DNA of 64,000 bases, taken from NCBI GenBank assembly GCA_046329815.1, contig JAXLTY010000001.1:1116001-1180000 (forward strand). Direction: 5' to 3'. Below the pieces are notes generated by a model. The model searched no databases. It was not told where the DNA came from and saw nothing but the letters and a program-made list of their open reading frames with translations. Shown here piece after piece: positions 55,059-64,000 of the stretch. The stretch's first letter is position 1. Each line of letters begins with the position of its first letter. A program made the position numbers and the translations under genes. Origin of the DNA: JADJSS01 sp046329815. Lineage in GTDB: Bacteria; Bacteroidota; Bacteroidia; Chitinophagales; JADIYW01.

Positions 55059-56243
55059 ATGATGAAAGTTTTAATGCTCACACCGACTTTACCATTTCCG
55101 CCACACAGTGGCGGTGTGATCAAGTCGAATAAAGTGGCGCATTTCTTAGCAGAAAAATATCAATTGTCTATTGCTTGCTTTCTGAAAAATGACGATGTTA
55201 GTTACAAAGAAGAATTTCTTCAAAACATAAGATTATACGATTTCTTTTCGTTGCCATTAGATGTTCCGCGAACGGCAAAGAATCTTGTTCTGTCTAATTT
55301 GCAAGGCATTCCGTTGAATTTATATCGCAATAAATCGCAGGATTTTAAGAACAAAATTGACAGTATCATTCATCAATACGATATTGTTTTTTGTGATCAT
55401 TATGTGATGTTTCAATACATTCCTAAAGCGTATAAAGGAAAAATTGTTTTGCACGAACATAACTGCGAATACCTGATCTGGAAGCGTTATGCCGATATAG
55501 AAAAAAATGCGTTGAAGAAAATAGCATTATTAAACCAGGCATGGCGAATTAAAAACTATGAACATGAAATCTGTAAACGCGCCACTACTATTTTAGCGGC
55601 ACCGAATGATATAAAAGAACTGGTAAAAATTGGTGCTGATAAAAACAAGTTTTATGAAACGTATCATTTAGGTGATGATGAATTACTGACTTTTCCTGAT
55701 CTGAAATTTAATCATTCAGAAAATGCGTTGTTATATATCGGTACGCTCAGTTGGGAAGCCAATATTGACGGTTTGATCTGGTTTTATGAAGAAATCTGGA
55801 GTTTGGTGAAACAACAAAATCCTGGCATAAAATTATATATCGTTGGTAAAAATCCGGATGACAGATTGAAAGCGATGGCGGAAAAAGATGCGCAAATTAT
55901 TTTAACCGGATTTGTAAAAGATGTTGAACCTTATTTTCAAAAATGCAATGTATTCATCACGCCGCTGCGTTTTGGAAGCGGTATCAAAGTAAAAGTAATC
56001 AATGCATTGTATCGTGGTATTCCTTGCGTAACCACTTCAATCGGAACCGAAGGTTTGAAGACAAAAGACGGTTTTGATATTTTTTCACAAGATGATAAAA
56101 ATGCGTTTGCCGATGCAATTCATACTTTATTAAATAATGAGAAGAAATGGAAAGACATAAGTAAGCATGCACGTGAAACTGCCAATAAATACTATACCTG
56201 GAAAGCAGTTTTAGAAAATATAATACTCGCTATTGAACATTAA
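55059..56243 (+). CDS. Glycosyltransferase family 4/1 (GT-B)
   Basis: 394 residues. The GT-B fold shows in the N-terminal LTPTLPFPPHSGGVIKSNK, central LLYIGTLSWEANIDGLIWF, and C-terminal ITPLRFGSGIKVKVINALYRGIPCVTT (the nucleotide-sugar site with the E/I-G-P motif region). It transfers a sugar in cell-surface glycan synthesis. It may be cotranscribed with the porin. Confidence 0.9.
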   Translation: MMKVLMLTPTLPFPPHSGGVIKSNKVAHFLAEKYQLSIACFLKNDDVSYKEEFLQNIRLYDFFSLPLDVPRTAKNLVLSNLQGIPLNLYRNKSQDFKNKIDSIIHQYDIVFCDHYVMFQYIPKAYKGKIVLHEHNCEYLIWKRYADIEKNALKKIALLNQAWRIKNYEHEICKRATTILAAPNDIKELVKIGADKNKFYETYHLGDDELLTFPDLKFNHSENALLYIGTLSWEANIDGLIWFYEEIWSLVKQQNPGIKLYIVGKNPDDRLKAMAEKDAQIILTGFVKDVEPYFQKCNVFITPLRFGSGIKVKVINALYRGIPCVTTSIGTEGLKTKDGFDIFSQDDKNAFADAIHTLLNNEKKWKDISKHARETANKYYTWKAVLENIILAIEH

Positions 56244-56247
56244 AAAA

Positions 56248-56802
56248 CTAGATGTATTTCATGTAGAAATAAGCTTTCATCCTGAATTTCTTTCCGGATG
56301 TATTGCCATTGTTGTTTACATCAAAATCGCCTTTTATGGTTTTATTCGTGCTGTCTATTGCAGAAATGCGAACAAAACCTTTATTCATAATATACACGAT
56401 ATTCTTACTTGGTATTTTTATGAGTGCAACACCTGCTTGTGCAGTATTACCACCGGTTGTGTCTATTGAATAGACACCAGGATTTGCTGAATAAGTAGTA
56501 ATAAAAATGCCACCGATAGAACTGGTTGAACCATTTGTTTGTATTCCAATAATTTTGATAGAGTCGTCTTTTACGGTATTCTTAAAATCGGCTGCAATTG
56601 AATCCAGTGAATTGATTTCCATATTAAATGAAGTATCACCTAAACCATACACATTGAAAAAACTAAGAATGTCATTGGTAGAATCGATTTTTGTAATATC
56701 AAAAAGATCAGGAATTGGTTTATTGCCATCAGAACATGCAGAAATTATTGCCACAAAAGCAATAGAAATAATGACAAAATATTTTTTTGTAAATGGAAGC
56801 AT
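56248..56802 (-). CDS. Lipoprotein, unknown function
   Basis: 184 residues from the ATG at 56802; a TTG four codons upstream is less likely. Signal peptide with lipobox IISAC. The mature part is strand-rich (SIGGIFITTYSANPG, AQAGVALIKIPSKNIVYIMNKG). Lies between convergent glycosyltransferase (stop 4 bp away) and fabG on the same strand. No family recognised. Confidence 0.7.
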   Translation of the reverse strand: MLPFTKKYFVIISIAFVAIISACSDGNKPIPDLFDITKIDSTNDILSFFNVYGLGDTSFNMEINSLDSIAADFKNTVKDDSIKIIGIQTNGSTSSIGGIFITTYSANPGVYSIDTTGGNTAQAGVALIKIPSKNIVYIMNKGFVRISAIDSTNKTIKGDFDVNNNGNTSGKKFRMKAYFYMKYI

Positions 56803-56855
56803 TTTATTCAACAAGATAAGGTATAAAGATACTTTTTTTTTGCAAATCTTACAAT

Positions 56856-57587
56856 TTATGCAACCATGCCGCCGTCAACACTTAATGTAATTCCGTTGAT
56901 GAAATTTGCTTCATCTGATGCTAAAAACGCATAAGCATTCGCTATGTCTTCAGGTTTTCCGGCTCGTTTCAAGGGCACTTTATTTAAAATATCTTTTAAA
57001 ATATGATCAGGAATGGTTTTTAACATATCTGTTTCGATAAAACCAGGTGCAACCGCATTTACATTGATATTGTATTTTCCTAATTCGCGTGCCCAGACTT
57101 TTGTCATGCCAATCACACCGCTTTTGCTGGCTACGTAATTTGTTTGTCCGAAATTTCCATACAGCGCAACAACCGATGATGTACTGATTATCTTGCCGTA
57201 TTTTTTATCAATCATGACCGGTGAAACAGCTTTCGTGCAATTAAAAACGCCTGTCAGATTTATATCGATCACGTCTTGCCATTGTGCATGCGACATATTT
57301 TGCAGCGATGCATCACGCGTAATTCCTGCGTTATTAATCAAAATATCAATTGTTCCGAATTTTTGCAAAACAGACTGAGCTGTCTTTTGTACTTGTGTCG
57401 CATCGCGAATATCAATTACATTAAAATCAATGTTCAATTCTTGTGCAGTTTGCTCACATTGTGTTTCATTGTAATCCCAAATTATAACCGTTGCGCCTTC
57501 ATTTCCAAATTTAGCAGCCGCTGCTTTTCCAATTCCGTTTGCGCCACCGGTAATTACAACTACTTTATTCTCAAATTTTTGATTCAT
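56856..57587 (-). CDS. fabG: 3-oxoacyl-ACP reductase, FabG-type SDR
   Basis: 243 residues. Classical SDR: GGANGIGKAAA nucleotide loop at ~14-24, NNAG, catalytic Ser region STSSVVALYG, and YVASKSG with the Tyr-X3-Lys pair. The C-terminal VDGGMVA tail is typical. Reduces 3-oxoacyl-ACP or acetoacetyl-CoA with NADPH; PhaB-like activity is possible and cannot be excluded. Confidence 0.88.
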   Translation of the reverse strand: MNQKFENKVVVITGGANGIGKAAAAKFGNEGATVIIWDYNETQCEQTAQELNIDFNVIDIRDATQVQKTAQSVLQKFGTIDILINNAGITRDASLQNMSHAQWQDVIDINLTGVFNCTKAVSPVMIDKKYGKIISTSSVVALYGNFGQTNYVASKSGVIGMTKVWARELGKYNINVNAVAPGFIETDMLKTIPDHILKDILNKVPLKRAGKPEDIANAYAFLASDEANFINGITLSVDGGMVA

Positions 57588-57611
57588 ATTTAAATCTACG
57601 CAATTAAAATA

Positions 57612-57639
57612 AAAAAAGAGCTTTTTGTTAAAGCTCTTT
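57612..57639 (-). terminator. Terminator of the ECF operon
   Basis: On the minus strand, a 10-bp stem AAAGAGCTTT/AAAGCTCTTT with a 5-nt loop, then a long T-rich tail, behind the DUF2807 gene. Confidence 0.85.
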
Positions 57640-57664
57640 AAGAAAATGGATGTGCATGTTTTAA

Positions 57665-58324
57665 TTAAAAAGATTGTACTTTGCTGGCGCCGGAAGTATT
57701 TTGTCTCACTTTCACATTGTCATTTTCTTTGTACAAAACATCGCTGGCGCCGGAAGCATTTGCGGTTAAACTTGTAGTTACGTTCAACTCAATTTTTGAT
57801 GCGCCACTTGCTTCAACAGTTGCATTGGTGATGGTTACTTTTTTTAGATTGAGTTTCGATGCACCGCTGCATTGAATAGTGCAATCATTGATTTTTCCAC
57901 TAAGGTTACATTTGCTTGCTCCGCTCAGCGTCAATGCTAATTGATTGAAATTGACATCACCGGTTGCTTCCATTTTTGTAGCGCCGCTTAATTTGATAGA
58001 ACTTAGGTTAGCCACAGTAATATATACTTTCAAGCCGCTTTTCTGATTGATGCTGGTATAACTTTTTAACTTTACGATTAGTGTGTTATTTTCTAATTCA
58101 GTTTCCACATAAGGTAAAATATTTTCATCGGTTTCAATGGCTACTGAAGTTGTTGGTGCTTGTGTAAAAATTACTTCAAAAGCACTTTGTACTTCTAATT
58201 TGGTGAAAGCACTAACAGACCTGGTTTGCTTTTTCAGATTGCCATTTCCTACGATTTTGTCGCCGGCAAGCGCATGAACGCTGAATGATAAAAAAGCGAG
58301 TGTCGTTAAAATTAAATTTTGCAT
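57665..58324 (-). CDS. DUF2807 (head GIN domain) exported protein
   Basis: 219 residues, signal peptide 1-20 (HALAG). Regular short strands with repeated SGASK, SGATKMEA and SGASDV turns build a beta-helix of the DUF2807 type (VVGNGNLKKQTRSVSAFTKLEV at the start is a common entry). Periplasmic or surface protein of unknown function; last gene of the ECF operon. Confidence 0.85.
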   Translation of the reverse strand: MQNLILTTLAFLSFSVHALAGDKIVGNGNLKKQTRSVSAFTKLEVQSAFEVIFTQAPTTSVAIETDENILPYVETELENNTLIVKLKSYTSINQKSGLKVYITVANLSSIKLSGATKMEATGDVNFNQLALTLSGASKCNLSGKINDCTIQCSGASKLNLKKVTITNATVEASGASKIELNVTTSLTANASGASDVLYKENDNVKVRQNTSGASKVQSF

Positions 58325-58352
58325 GAGTTTTCTTTTTTAAAGTGATTATAAT

Positions 58353-59462
58353 TTATTTTTTTCTTAGAGTAATATTATTGTATGTTGATTTGATGGTAAT
58401 TGTCAATGATGAAACTGTTGCGTTTTTGCTGTTTGCTGAAAATTGCAATACGTTGTGACTGTTACTGTTTTTAGAGATGGTTGAAAAAATACCAGCATCA
58501 AAATCGATATCGGAATAAGCACCGGATGCGTTAAAATTCATTGGATTGTCAGCATTTACGGATAGTTTCACATCAGTGTATGATGAATTGATATTGATTG
58601 CGTTAGAAGTTTTTGCAATTTCTTTAATGGTCAAATCACCGTATGTTGCAGAAATAGTTGCGTCATTTGATAAGTAATCAATCGTGACATCTGTATATGA
58701 TGTGCTTATTTTTGCATTGCCGACTTTGCCAATCTTGCAATCACCATAAGTAGTATTGCATTTTTTAAGTGTCTGACAATTTCCGATGATAACATCTGTG
58801 TAAGAAGTAAAAACTTCAGCAATTGTCGCGTCTTCTAAAATAATTTTTCCATACGCAGCGGCAATTGTTATATCGTTGCATTTCTTTAATTTAAAATCAG
58901 AATAGGTTATGTTGACTTTCAGATGTTCTGTATAGTCAAAATTCATATGACTTTCCGTTCCGATAATTTTAGTAGGAATTGTTGATGCTGCGGATTGGTT
59001 AACTTCGCAATAGCGCGCATTTATATCCAGTGATTTTGTTGCAGCCGGTAAATAAACAGTAGTCTTGCAGTATAATGTTACTTTATATCCTTTTATTTTT
59101 CTATCCAGCCATCGGTATAATGTATTAAATCTTCCTGCATCAAAATTGGTATTCAAGCTAAAGTTATCATTACTCTTTTTTAATTCTGCATCAAAGCAAC
59201 CTTTTAATTCATCTTCTACATTTTCTAATGGAGCAGATGTACTTACTTTTGCTTCCACACGAACCGCGTTTTTATTCCAATAAACAATATTCACTTCGTG
59301 ATAAGATGATTTTAAATCAATAGCAGCATTTTCGGTAACATTCCATTCTTTATTGATGGCAACTTCTGTGATTTTATCAGAAGAATTTTCTGCTGTTTCT
59401 GCTGCGAAAGATTTCACACACATCAAAATCATCCAGCTAAACCATAGTATTTTCTTTTTCAT
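58353..59462 (-). CDS. Exported DUF4097-like beta-helix protein
   Basis: 369 residues from the ATG at 59462, which puts the signal peptide (MKKKILWFSWMILMCVKSFA) at the N-terminus; upstream in-frame codons lie in the anti-sigma gene. It consists of repeated strands with alternating SYTDV, TYGDL and SYHEV turns at ~20-residue spacing, a DUF4097-like beta-helix. The start overlaps the anti-sigma gene by 26 nt. Surface or periplasmic; function unknown, probably a target of the sigma factor. Confidence 0.78.
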   Translation of the reverse strand: MKKKILWFSWMILMCVKSFAAETAENSSDKITEVAINKEWNVTENAAIDLKSSYHEVNIVYWNKNAVRVEAKVSTSAPLENVEDELKGCFDAELKKSNDNFSLNTNFDAGRFNTLYRWLDRKIKGYKVTLYCKTTVYLPAATKSLDINARYCEVNQSAASTIPTKIIGTESHMNFDYTEHLKVNITYSDFKLKKCNDITIAAAYGKIILEDATIAEVFTSYTDVIIGNCQTLKKCNTTYGDCKIGKVGNAKISTSYTDVTIDYLSNDATISATYGDLTIKEIAKTSNAININSSYTDVKLSVNADNPMNFNASGAYSDIDFDAGIFSTISKNSNSHNVLQFSANSKNATVSSLTITIKSTYNNITLRKK

Positions 59463-60009
59463 TGTTTTGCTTTTTAGGATGTTGCTGAATCGTTTCCTCA
59501 ATTCTGTCAATCAGTTTCAATTTCGCTTTATAATAATCAATGATTGCTTCCTGTATGTATTGATTTTGCGGATTGTTTTTTAGATCTTTCAATAATTTTT
59601 GTTGTTCCGGATTATTTAATTCTACTTCTTTCAATACTTCATCAGGCATTTGTATTTGTTTTAGTTTTTCTTTGTCCAGTTTTGAAAATTTCTCTAAAAG
59701 TGTTTCTTCATAATTACTTACCTGTGAGCAAAACTGCGCAGGAACACCATCAATAGCACAAATCTGATTTTCTTGTTTTGGCTGATTTGTAAATTTATAA
59801 GTAAATATGACAACACCAACAATTACAGCAGCTGCAGCAACACGCAACCAATTCTTCTTGTATAATGGAATCACTTTTGTCATTTGTTTTTGTTGTTCAA
59901 ACAATTGATCTTCCAAAGCATTCCATATCTTGTGTTTGTCGAATTTTGGTTCATCAAAATCTGTCTTATTCTGACGAATGAAATCTCTTAATTTATCGTT
60001 CTCTTCCAT
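59437..60009 (-). CDS. Probable anti-sigma factor, single-pass membrane protein
   Basis: 190 residues. Residues 1-~50 are a cytosolic helical domain (MEENDKLRDFIRQNKTDF), one transmembrane helix lies at ~54-71 (WLRVAAAAVIVGVVIFTYKF), and a Gln/Lys-rich periplasmic part follows. It overlaps the ECF sigma gene by 17 nt and the DUF4097 gene by 26 nt. Its place and topology point to an anti-sigma factor; no zinc-binding HXXXC motif is visible, so it is not of the ZAS type. Confidence 0.78.
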   Translation of the reverse strand: MEENDKLRDFIRQNKTDFDEPKFDKHKIWNALEDQLFEQQKQMTKVIPLYKKNWLRVAAAAVIVGVVIFTYKFTNQPKQENQICAIDGVPAQFCSQVSNYEETLLEKFSKLDKEKLKQIQMPDEVLKEVELNNPEQQKLLKDLKNNPQNQYIQEAIIDYYKAKLKLIDRIEETIQQHPKKQNNEKENTMV

Positions 60010-60589
60010 CGGCGTTATTTTTAATGATTTCTCTGATTTTATTTTTTGCTTTAAAATATTGCGTCTTTGCAGTTGATTCTGTTATGTTCAGCGCAGATGC
60101 AATTTCCTTGTGCGAATATTCTTCAAATACATACAAATTAAAAACCGTTCTGTAGCCATCAGGCAATTGCATAATCGCATTTTTTATTTCTCGCACATGC
60201 ATTTCAAAATCATCACTTTCGTGTTGCTCGTCCTGTTTTATATCAGCTACCTGTTCCACATCTTCAAAAAACACTTTCTTTTTGCGTACAAAATTCAAAC
60301 AATGATTCACTACGATTTGCTTTATCCAGGCGCCAACGGTGCTTTCATTTTTAAATGTTTCTATTTTGTCAAAGATTTTCATAAATGCTTCTTGTAACAA
60401 ATCTTCAGCATCAACAGCATTGTTTGTGAATCGAAAACAAATCGAGTACATCGCATCAGCATATTGCATGTATAGCTGTTTACACGCATGAATATCTTTC
60501 TGTTTTACGCTATCAATCAGTTGCTGCACAAATTCGTTTTGGTTGGTTGCTATAATAAAGACAGGTTTTTTTGTAATAGTTGCCTGCAA
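59993..60589 (-). CDS. ECF RNA polymerase sigma factor
   Basis: 198 residues from a TTG codon at 60589; an alternative GTG at 60529 (codon 21) is closer to the usual sigma2 start, and the start is not settled. Sigma2 covers ~23-90 (AVDAEDLLQEAFMKIFDKI), sigma4 lies at ~130-185 (LPDGYRTVFNLYVFEEYSHKEIA, ALNITESTAKTQYFKAK). It directs polymerase to a regulon that likely includes the following three genes. It is divergent from gldA. Confidence 0.9.
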   Translation of the reverse strand: MQATITKKPVFIIATNQNEFVQQLIDSVKQKDIHACKQLYMQYADAMYSICFRFTNNAVDAEDLLQEAFMKIFDKIETFKNESTVGAWIKQIVVNHCLNFVRKKKVFFEDVEQVADIKQDEQHESDDFEMHVREIKNAIMQLPDGYRTVFNLYVFEEYSHKEIASALNITESTAKTQYFKAKNKIREIIKNNADGRER

Positions 60590-60645
60590 AGCACTTTTCT
60601 AACTAAAAATAAGATTTTGTGTATGATATTTTGAGGTTATTCGAT

Positions 60646-60653
60646 TATTTTTG
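60646..60653 (+). promoter_or_regulatory. -7 promoter element abutting gldA
   Basis: TATTTTTG ends 5 nt before the ATG at 60659; the last G is also the first base of an in-frame GTG, an alternative start. Confidence 0.5.
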
Positions 60654-60658
60654 TGGCA

Positions 60659-61573
60659 ATGTCGATTCAAGTTAATAACCTTTCAAAAACATACGGCGAA
60701 CAAAAAGCAGTGGATGCGATTTCTTTTGAAGTAAAGAAAGGTGAAATATTGGGCTTTTTGGGTCCGAATGGAGCCGGAAAATCGACAACGATGAAGATGC
60801 TGACGTGTTATATTCCGCCAACTTCAGGCAATGCAACGGTTTGCGGTTTTGATGTTATTCAGCAGCCATTAGAAGTGCGACAAAAAATTGGTTATTTGCC
60901 TGAAAATAATCCGTTGTATTATGATATGTATGTCAAAGAATTTTTAGAGTTCGCGTTAAAAATTCAAGGACAAAAAACAACGAATGATAATCAAATCAAA
61001 AATGCGATTCATTTAGTTGGATTGGAAGTGGAACAACATAAAAAGATCGGACAGCTTTCCAAAGGTTACAAGCAACGCGTTGGTTTAGCGCAAGCGCTGA
61101 TTCACGATCCGGAAATTTTAATTTTAGATGAACCGACAAGTGGTTTAGATCCGAATCAGCTGGCTGATATTCGCAATTTAATTATTGAATTAGGCAAAGA
61201 AAAAACGATTCTGTTTTCGACGCATATCATGCAGGAAGTAGAAGCTGTTTGCAATAATGTTGTCATCATTAACAAAGGAAAAATTGTGGCGAATGATAAG
61301 ACATCCAACTTGCATACACGATTGTCCGGCGAAGTATTGATTGAAGTAGAATTCGAGCATGCAGTTGCTGAAGCAGAACTGAACCAGATCGGAAATATTC
61401 ATGCGATTGAAAAAATTTCTGATCTTAATTTTATTTTACATGGAAAAGAAAGTGTGCAGTTGCGCAAAGATATTTTCGCTTTCGCAGTCAGTAAAAACAA
61501 CGCGTTGCTGACAGTAAAACAGGAAACAAAAAGTTTGGAAGATATATTCCAGCAATTAACCAATAAAAGTTAA
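60659..61573 (+). CDS. gldA: Gliding motility ABC transporter ATPase GldA
   Basis: 304 residues from the ATG at 60659 (a GTG two codons earlier overlaps the promoter). Walker A GPNGAGKST, signature LSKGYKQRVGLAQAL, Walker B LILDEPTSGLDP, and the switch STHIMQEVEAV. The following gldF and gldG complete the GldAFG transporter required for gliding in flavobacteria. The transported substrate is not known. Confidence 0.93.
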   Translation: MSIQVNNLSKTYGEQKAVDAISFEVKKGEILGFLGPNGAGKSTTMKMLTCYIPPTSGNATVCGFDVIQQPLEVRQKIGYLPENNPLYYDMYVKEFLEFALKIQGQKTTNDNQIKNAIHLVGLEVEQHKKIGQLSKGYKQRVGLAQALIHDPEILILDEPTSGLDPNQLADIRNLIIELGKEKTILFSTHIMQEVEAVCNNVVIINKGKIVANDKTSNLHTRLSGEVLIEVEFEHAVAEAELNQIGNIHAIEKISDLNFILHGKESVQLRKDIFAFAVSKNNALLTVKQETKSLEDIFQQLTNKS

Positions 61574-61639
61574 CAGTTTGCAAAATACAGTTTGTGAAAA
61601 AAATAAACTATTACTAATGACTATTGACCAATAAACCAT

Positions 61640-62368
61640 ATGACAGCCATTTTAAGAAAAGAAATCAATTTATTTTTTTCGTCTCTGATCGCGTACATCA
61701 GCATGGCAGTTTTCTTTGTGGTGCTGGCATTGAATTTATTTATTTTTCAAGGCAATATTTTAGAAAGTAATTATGCAACGTTAGATACATTTTTTACGTT
61801 AGCGCCATGGATCTTGTTGTTCTTAATTCCGGCAATCACCATGCGAACATTTGCCGATGAAAAGCAAAACGGAACAATTGAGTTCTTGGCTACCAAACCA
61901 ATCACGGATTTTCAAATTGTAATTGGCAAATATTTAGCAGCATTATTGTTATGGACTTTTACTTTTTTACCAACCTTAATTTATTTCGTTTGTGTAAAGA
62001 AACTAAGTTTAGAGAACGCACCGGTTGATAGTGGCGCAACGATTGGAAGTTATATCGGTTTGTATTTCTTAGGTGCTGTATTTGTTGCTATCGGTATCTT
62101 TTCATCAGCTATCACTAACAACCAAATCGTTGCATTTTTGGTTGGTGTATTTTTGTGTTATTTAATGTATGATGCGTTCTTCAGATTGAGTTCATTGCCT
62201 GTTTTTGAAGGACAATTAGATTATATTATTCAGTCAATCGGATTGAATGCGCATTACGATTCTATCAGCCGTGGCGTGGTTGATACACGCGACATCATTT
62301 ATTTTTTAAGTGTGATCAGTTTATTTTTAATCGGAACAAGAACAGCGCTGGAAAGCAGAAAATGGTAA
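61640..62368 (+). CDS. gldF: Gliding motility ABC transporter permease GldF
   Basis: 242 residues with six transmembrane helices. Start MTAILRKEINLFFSSLIAYI and ITMRTFADEKQNGTIEFLAT KPI type loop are family traits. Membrane part of GldAFG. gldG starts 1 bp after the stop. Confidence 0.93.
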   Translation: MTAILRKEINLFFSSLIAYISMAVFFVVLALNLFIFQGNILESNYATLDTFFTLAPWILLFLIPAITMRTFADEKQNGTIEFLATKPITDFQIVIGKYLAALLLWTFTFLPTLIYFVCVKKLSLENAPVDSGATIGSYIGLYFLGAVFVAIGIFSSAITNNQIVAFLVGVFLCYLMYDAFFRLSSLPVFEGQLDYIIQSIGLNAHYDSISRGVVDTRDIIYFLSVISLFLIGTRTALESRKW

Positions 62369-62369
62369 C

Positions 62370-64000
62370 ATGAAGAATCACTATTTTATACAATCCATCA
62401 AAATTTTAGCGATCAGCTTGTTCGCGGTGATTGGTATAAATATAGTTTCAAATATTATTTACAAACGCTTTGATTTAACACAAGAAAAAAGATATACGCT
62501 TACTTCGTCAACTAAAAAATTATTAAAAAGCTTAGATCAGAATGTTGAAGTTGAAGTATATTTAGAAGGTAAAGACCTGCCTGCAGGAATTAAAGTGTTG
62601 CGCAATGAAACCAAAGAATTATTACAGGAATTCCGAACGCATTCAAAAGGCAAATTGACATATCATTTCTTTGATATCAGCAGTATCAAAAACGAAAAAG
62701 ACCGCGAAACTTTTCAGGAAAACTTAGTGAAGAAAGGTTTGCTGCCAACGAATTTAGAAGTGAAATCAGAAAGCGGTTATACAGAAAAATTAGTATTTCC
62801 TGGCGCGATCATCAAAGCAAACGGCAGAGAAATTCCTGTTCAAATATTAGAAAATCAATTTGCACAAGGTGCACAAAATTCGTTGAACAATTCACTGAAT
62901 TTCCTCGAATATAAAGTCGCAAATTCCATTCAGAAAATTGTAAGAAATACGCAGCCAACGGTTGGTTTTTTACAAGGTCACGGCGAAGTGGATGTTGCGC
63001 ACCTGGAAGACTTTTTAAAAACAATTCACGCTCAAAGTTTTTTAATTGATAAGATAGAATTAGATAAAGATAAACTGCTCGGCAGCGATATTGATGTGTT
63101 GTTTATTGCAAAACCAACGAAACCATTTGCCGATGTCGAAAAGTTTTTGATTGACCAATATGTAATGCATGGCGGAAAAGTGATTTGGTTGCTGGACAAT
63201 ATTATTTGCGATCTCGATAGTTTTAAGCTGGCACCAAGTATCTATGCTGTGCCGCGCGATTTAAACTTAGATGATATTTTATTTCGTTACGGCGTTCGTG
63301 TGAATCATAATTTATTGCTGGATCTGTATTGCAACCAAATTCCTATTATAGCAAGCATTGGCGGCAGCAGCAAACCGCAATTGTTTCCTTGGCCGTTTTA
63401 TCCGATGGCGATTAATAATAACAATCATCCGATAGTAAAGAATCTCGATCCGGTTGCGATAAAATTTGGCAGTTCAATTGATGTGCTGAATAATCCTGGC
63501 GTAAAGAAAACAGTATTACTTAATTCTTCTGATTATTCAAGAGTGCAGCCAACGCCGTTTCAAATTTATTTAGAAGGTGCGAAACAAAAACCGGATCCGA
63601 ATTTATTCAATCAAAAAAATATTCCGGTTGCTGTGCTGTTAGAAGGAAATTTTGCATCACTATATAAAAATCAATTTATAACAGATTATCAGAAAATACT
63701 GGCATCTCAGCAAGTTCAGTTTCAATCGGAAAGTAAACAAAATAAAATGCTGGTGGTTGCTGATGGCGATATAGCATCTAATGATTTGGATGCAAACGAT
63801 GTTCCTCTGGCTTTAGGTTATGATAAATATTCCAGAAAATTGTTCGCGAATAAAGATTTTTTGCTGAATAGTTTAGAATATATGGTAGATGATAATAATT
63901 TAATTGAAGCGCGCAACCGTGAAATAAAAATGCGCCTGTTAGACAAAGCAAAAGTGCTGAACGAAAGAGGATTTTGGCAGTTTATCACATTAGCAATGCC
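62370..64000 (+). CDS. gldG: Gliding motility ABC transporter auxiliary component GldG (3' end cut by window)
   Basis: 543 codons are open to the window edge. A N-terminal transmembrane helix (~10-30) is followed by RFDLTQEKRYTLTSSTKKLL, VEVEVYLEGKDLPAG and the GFLQGHGEVD segment, all diagnostic of GldG/ABC_transp_aux. It starts 1 bp after gldF, so the two are translationally coupled. Full GldG is ~560 residues with a C-terminal helix, so only a little is missing. Confidence 0.93.
   Translation, partial: MKNHYFIQSIKILAISLFAVIGINIVSNIIYKRFDLTQEKRYTLTSSTKKLLKSLDQNVEVEVYLEGKDLPAGIKVLRNETKELLQEFRTHSKGKLTYHFFDISSIKNEKDRETFQENLVKKGLLPTNLEVKSESGYTEKLVFPGAIIKANGREIPVQILENQFAQGAQNSLNNSLNFLEYKVANSIQKIVRNTQPTVGFLQGHGEVDVAHLEDFLKTIHAQSFLIDKIELDKDKLLGSDIDVLFIAKPTKPFADVEKFLIDQYVMHGGKVIWLLDNIICDLDSFKLAPSIYAVPRDLNLDDILFRYGVRVNHNLLLDLYCNQIPIIASIGGSSKPQLFPWPFYPMAINNNNHPIVKNLDPVAIKFGSSIDVLNNPGVKKTVLLNSSDYSRVQPTPFQIYLEGAKQKPDPNLFNQKNIPVAVLLEGNFASLYKNQFITDYQKILASQQVQFQSESKQNKMLVVADGDIASNDLDANDVPLALGYDKYSRKLFANKDFLLNSLEYMVDDNNLIEARNREIKMRLLDKAKVLNERGFWQFITLAM

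Overview
The window is AT-rich chromosomal DNA of a Bacteroidota bacterium, most likely a gliding, non-fermentative environmental lineage such as Chitinophagales or a relative. The evidence is a gldA-gldF-gldG gliding cluster at the right edge, two secreted proteins with a C-terminal type IX secretion (T9SS) sorting domain, several probable promoters with the Bacteroidota -7 element TAnnTTTG, and many lipoproteins and outer-membrane proteins with family members typical of this phylum. No rRNA or tRNA gene was seen.

Layout. 1-5.3 kb: a cut-off response regulator, a two-gene unit (YbjN-like protein plus a trypsin-fold protease with zinc ribbon) and an M1 aminopeptidase. 5.4-17.3 kb: housekeeping genes (biotin carrier, O-methyltransferase, LysM glucosaminidase, hpt, yceD-rpmF, efp, accB, accC) and a radical SAM/DUF4130 DNA-repair-like pair. 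17.4-25.8 kb: three repeated divergent cassettes, each with a surface or secreted protein gene back-to-back with a paralogous ~470-residue helical protein of unknown function. 25.8-39.6 kb: LOG protein, Na+/solute symporter, recR, a RelE/ParE-type toxin-antitoxin pair, a fused glycosyltransferase, thioredoxin, grpE-dnaJ, an ABC-2 exporter, guaB and an EEP phosphatase.

39.6-50 kb is accessory: acyltransferase, a small orphan gene in a repeat-bounded segment, a Na+/H+ antiporter, a hairpin MITE, a T9SS protein next to a frameshifted secreted protein, a ten-copy 22-bp palindromic array in front of a small HTH gene, a REP-associated transposase (RAYT) with its REP hairpins, and an EcoRV-type restriction-modification system. 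50-64 kb: uvrD/pcrA (with a GC-rich 5' end), a PIN toxin-antitoxin pair, a porin-like protein with a glycosyltransferase, fabG, an ECF sigma/anti-sigma/DUF4097/DUF2807 operon, then gldA-gldF-gldG (gldG runs off the edge).

The most notable observations are the triplicated divergent cassette locus; the phased 22-bp array with its HTH gene and adjacent RAYT/REP set; a complete EcoRV-like RM pair; and a recurring arrangement in which the promoter -7 element ends only 3-5 nt before the start codon of at least seven genes, implying leaderless mRNAs.
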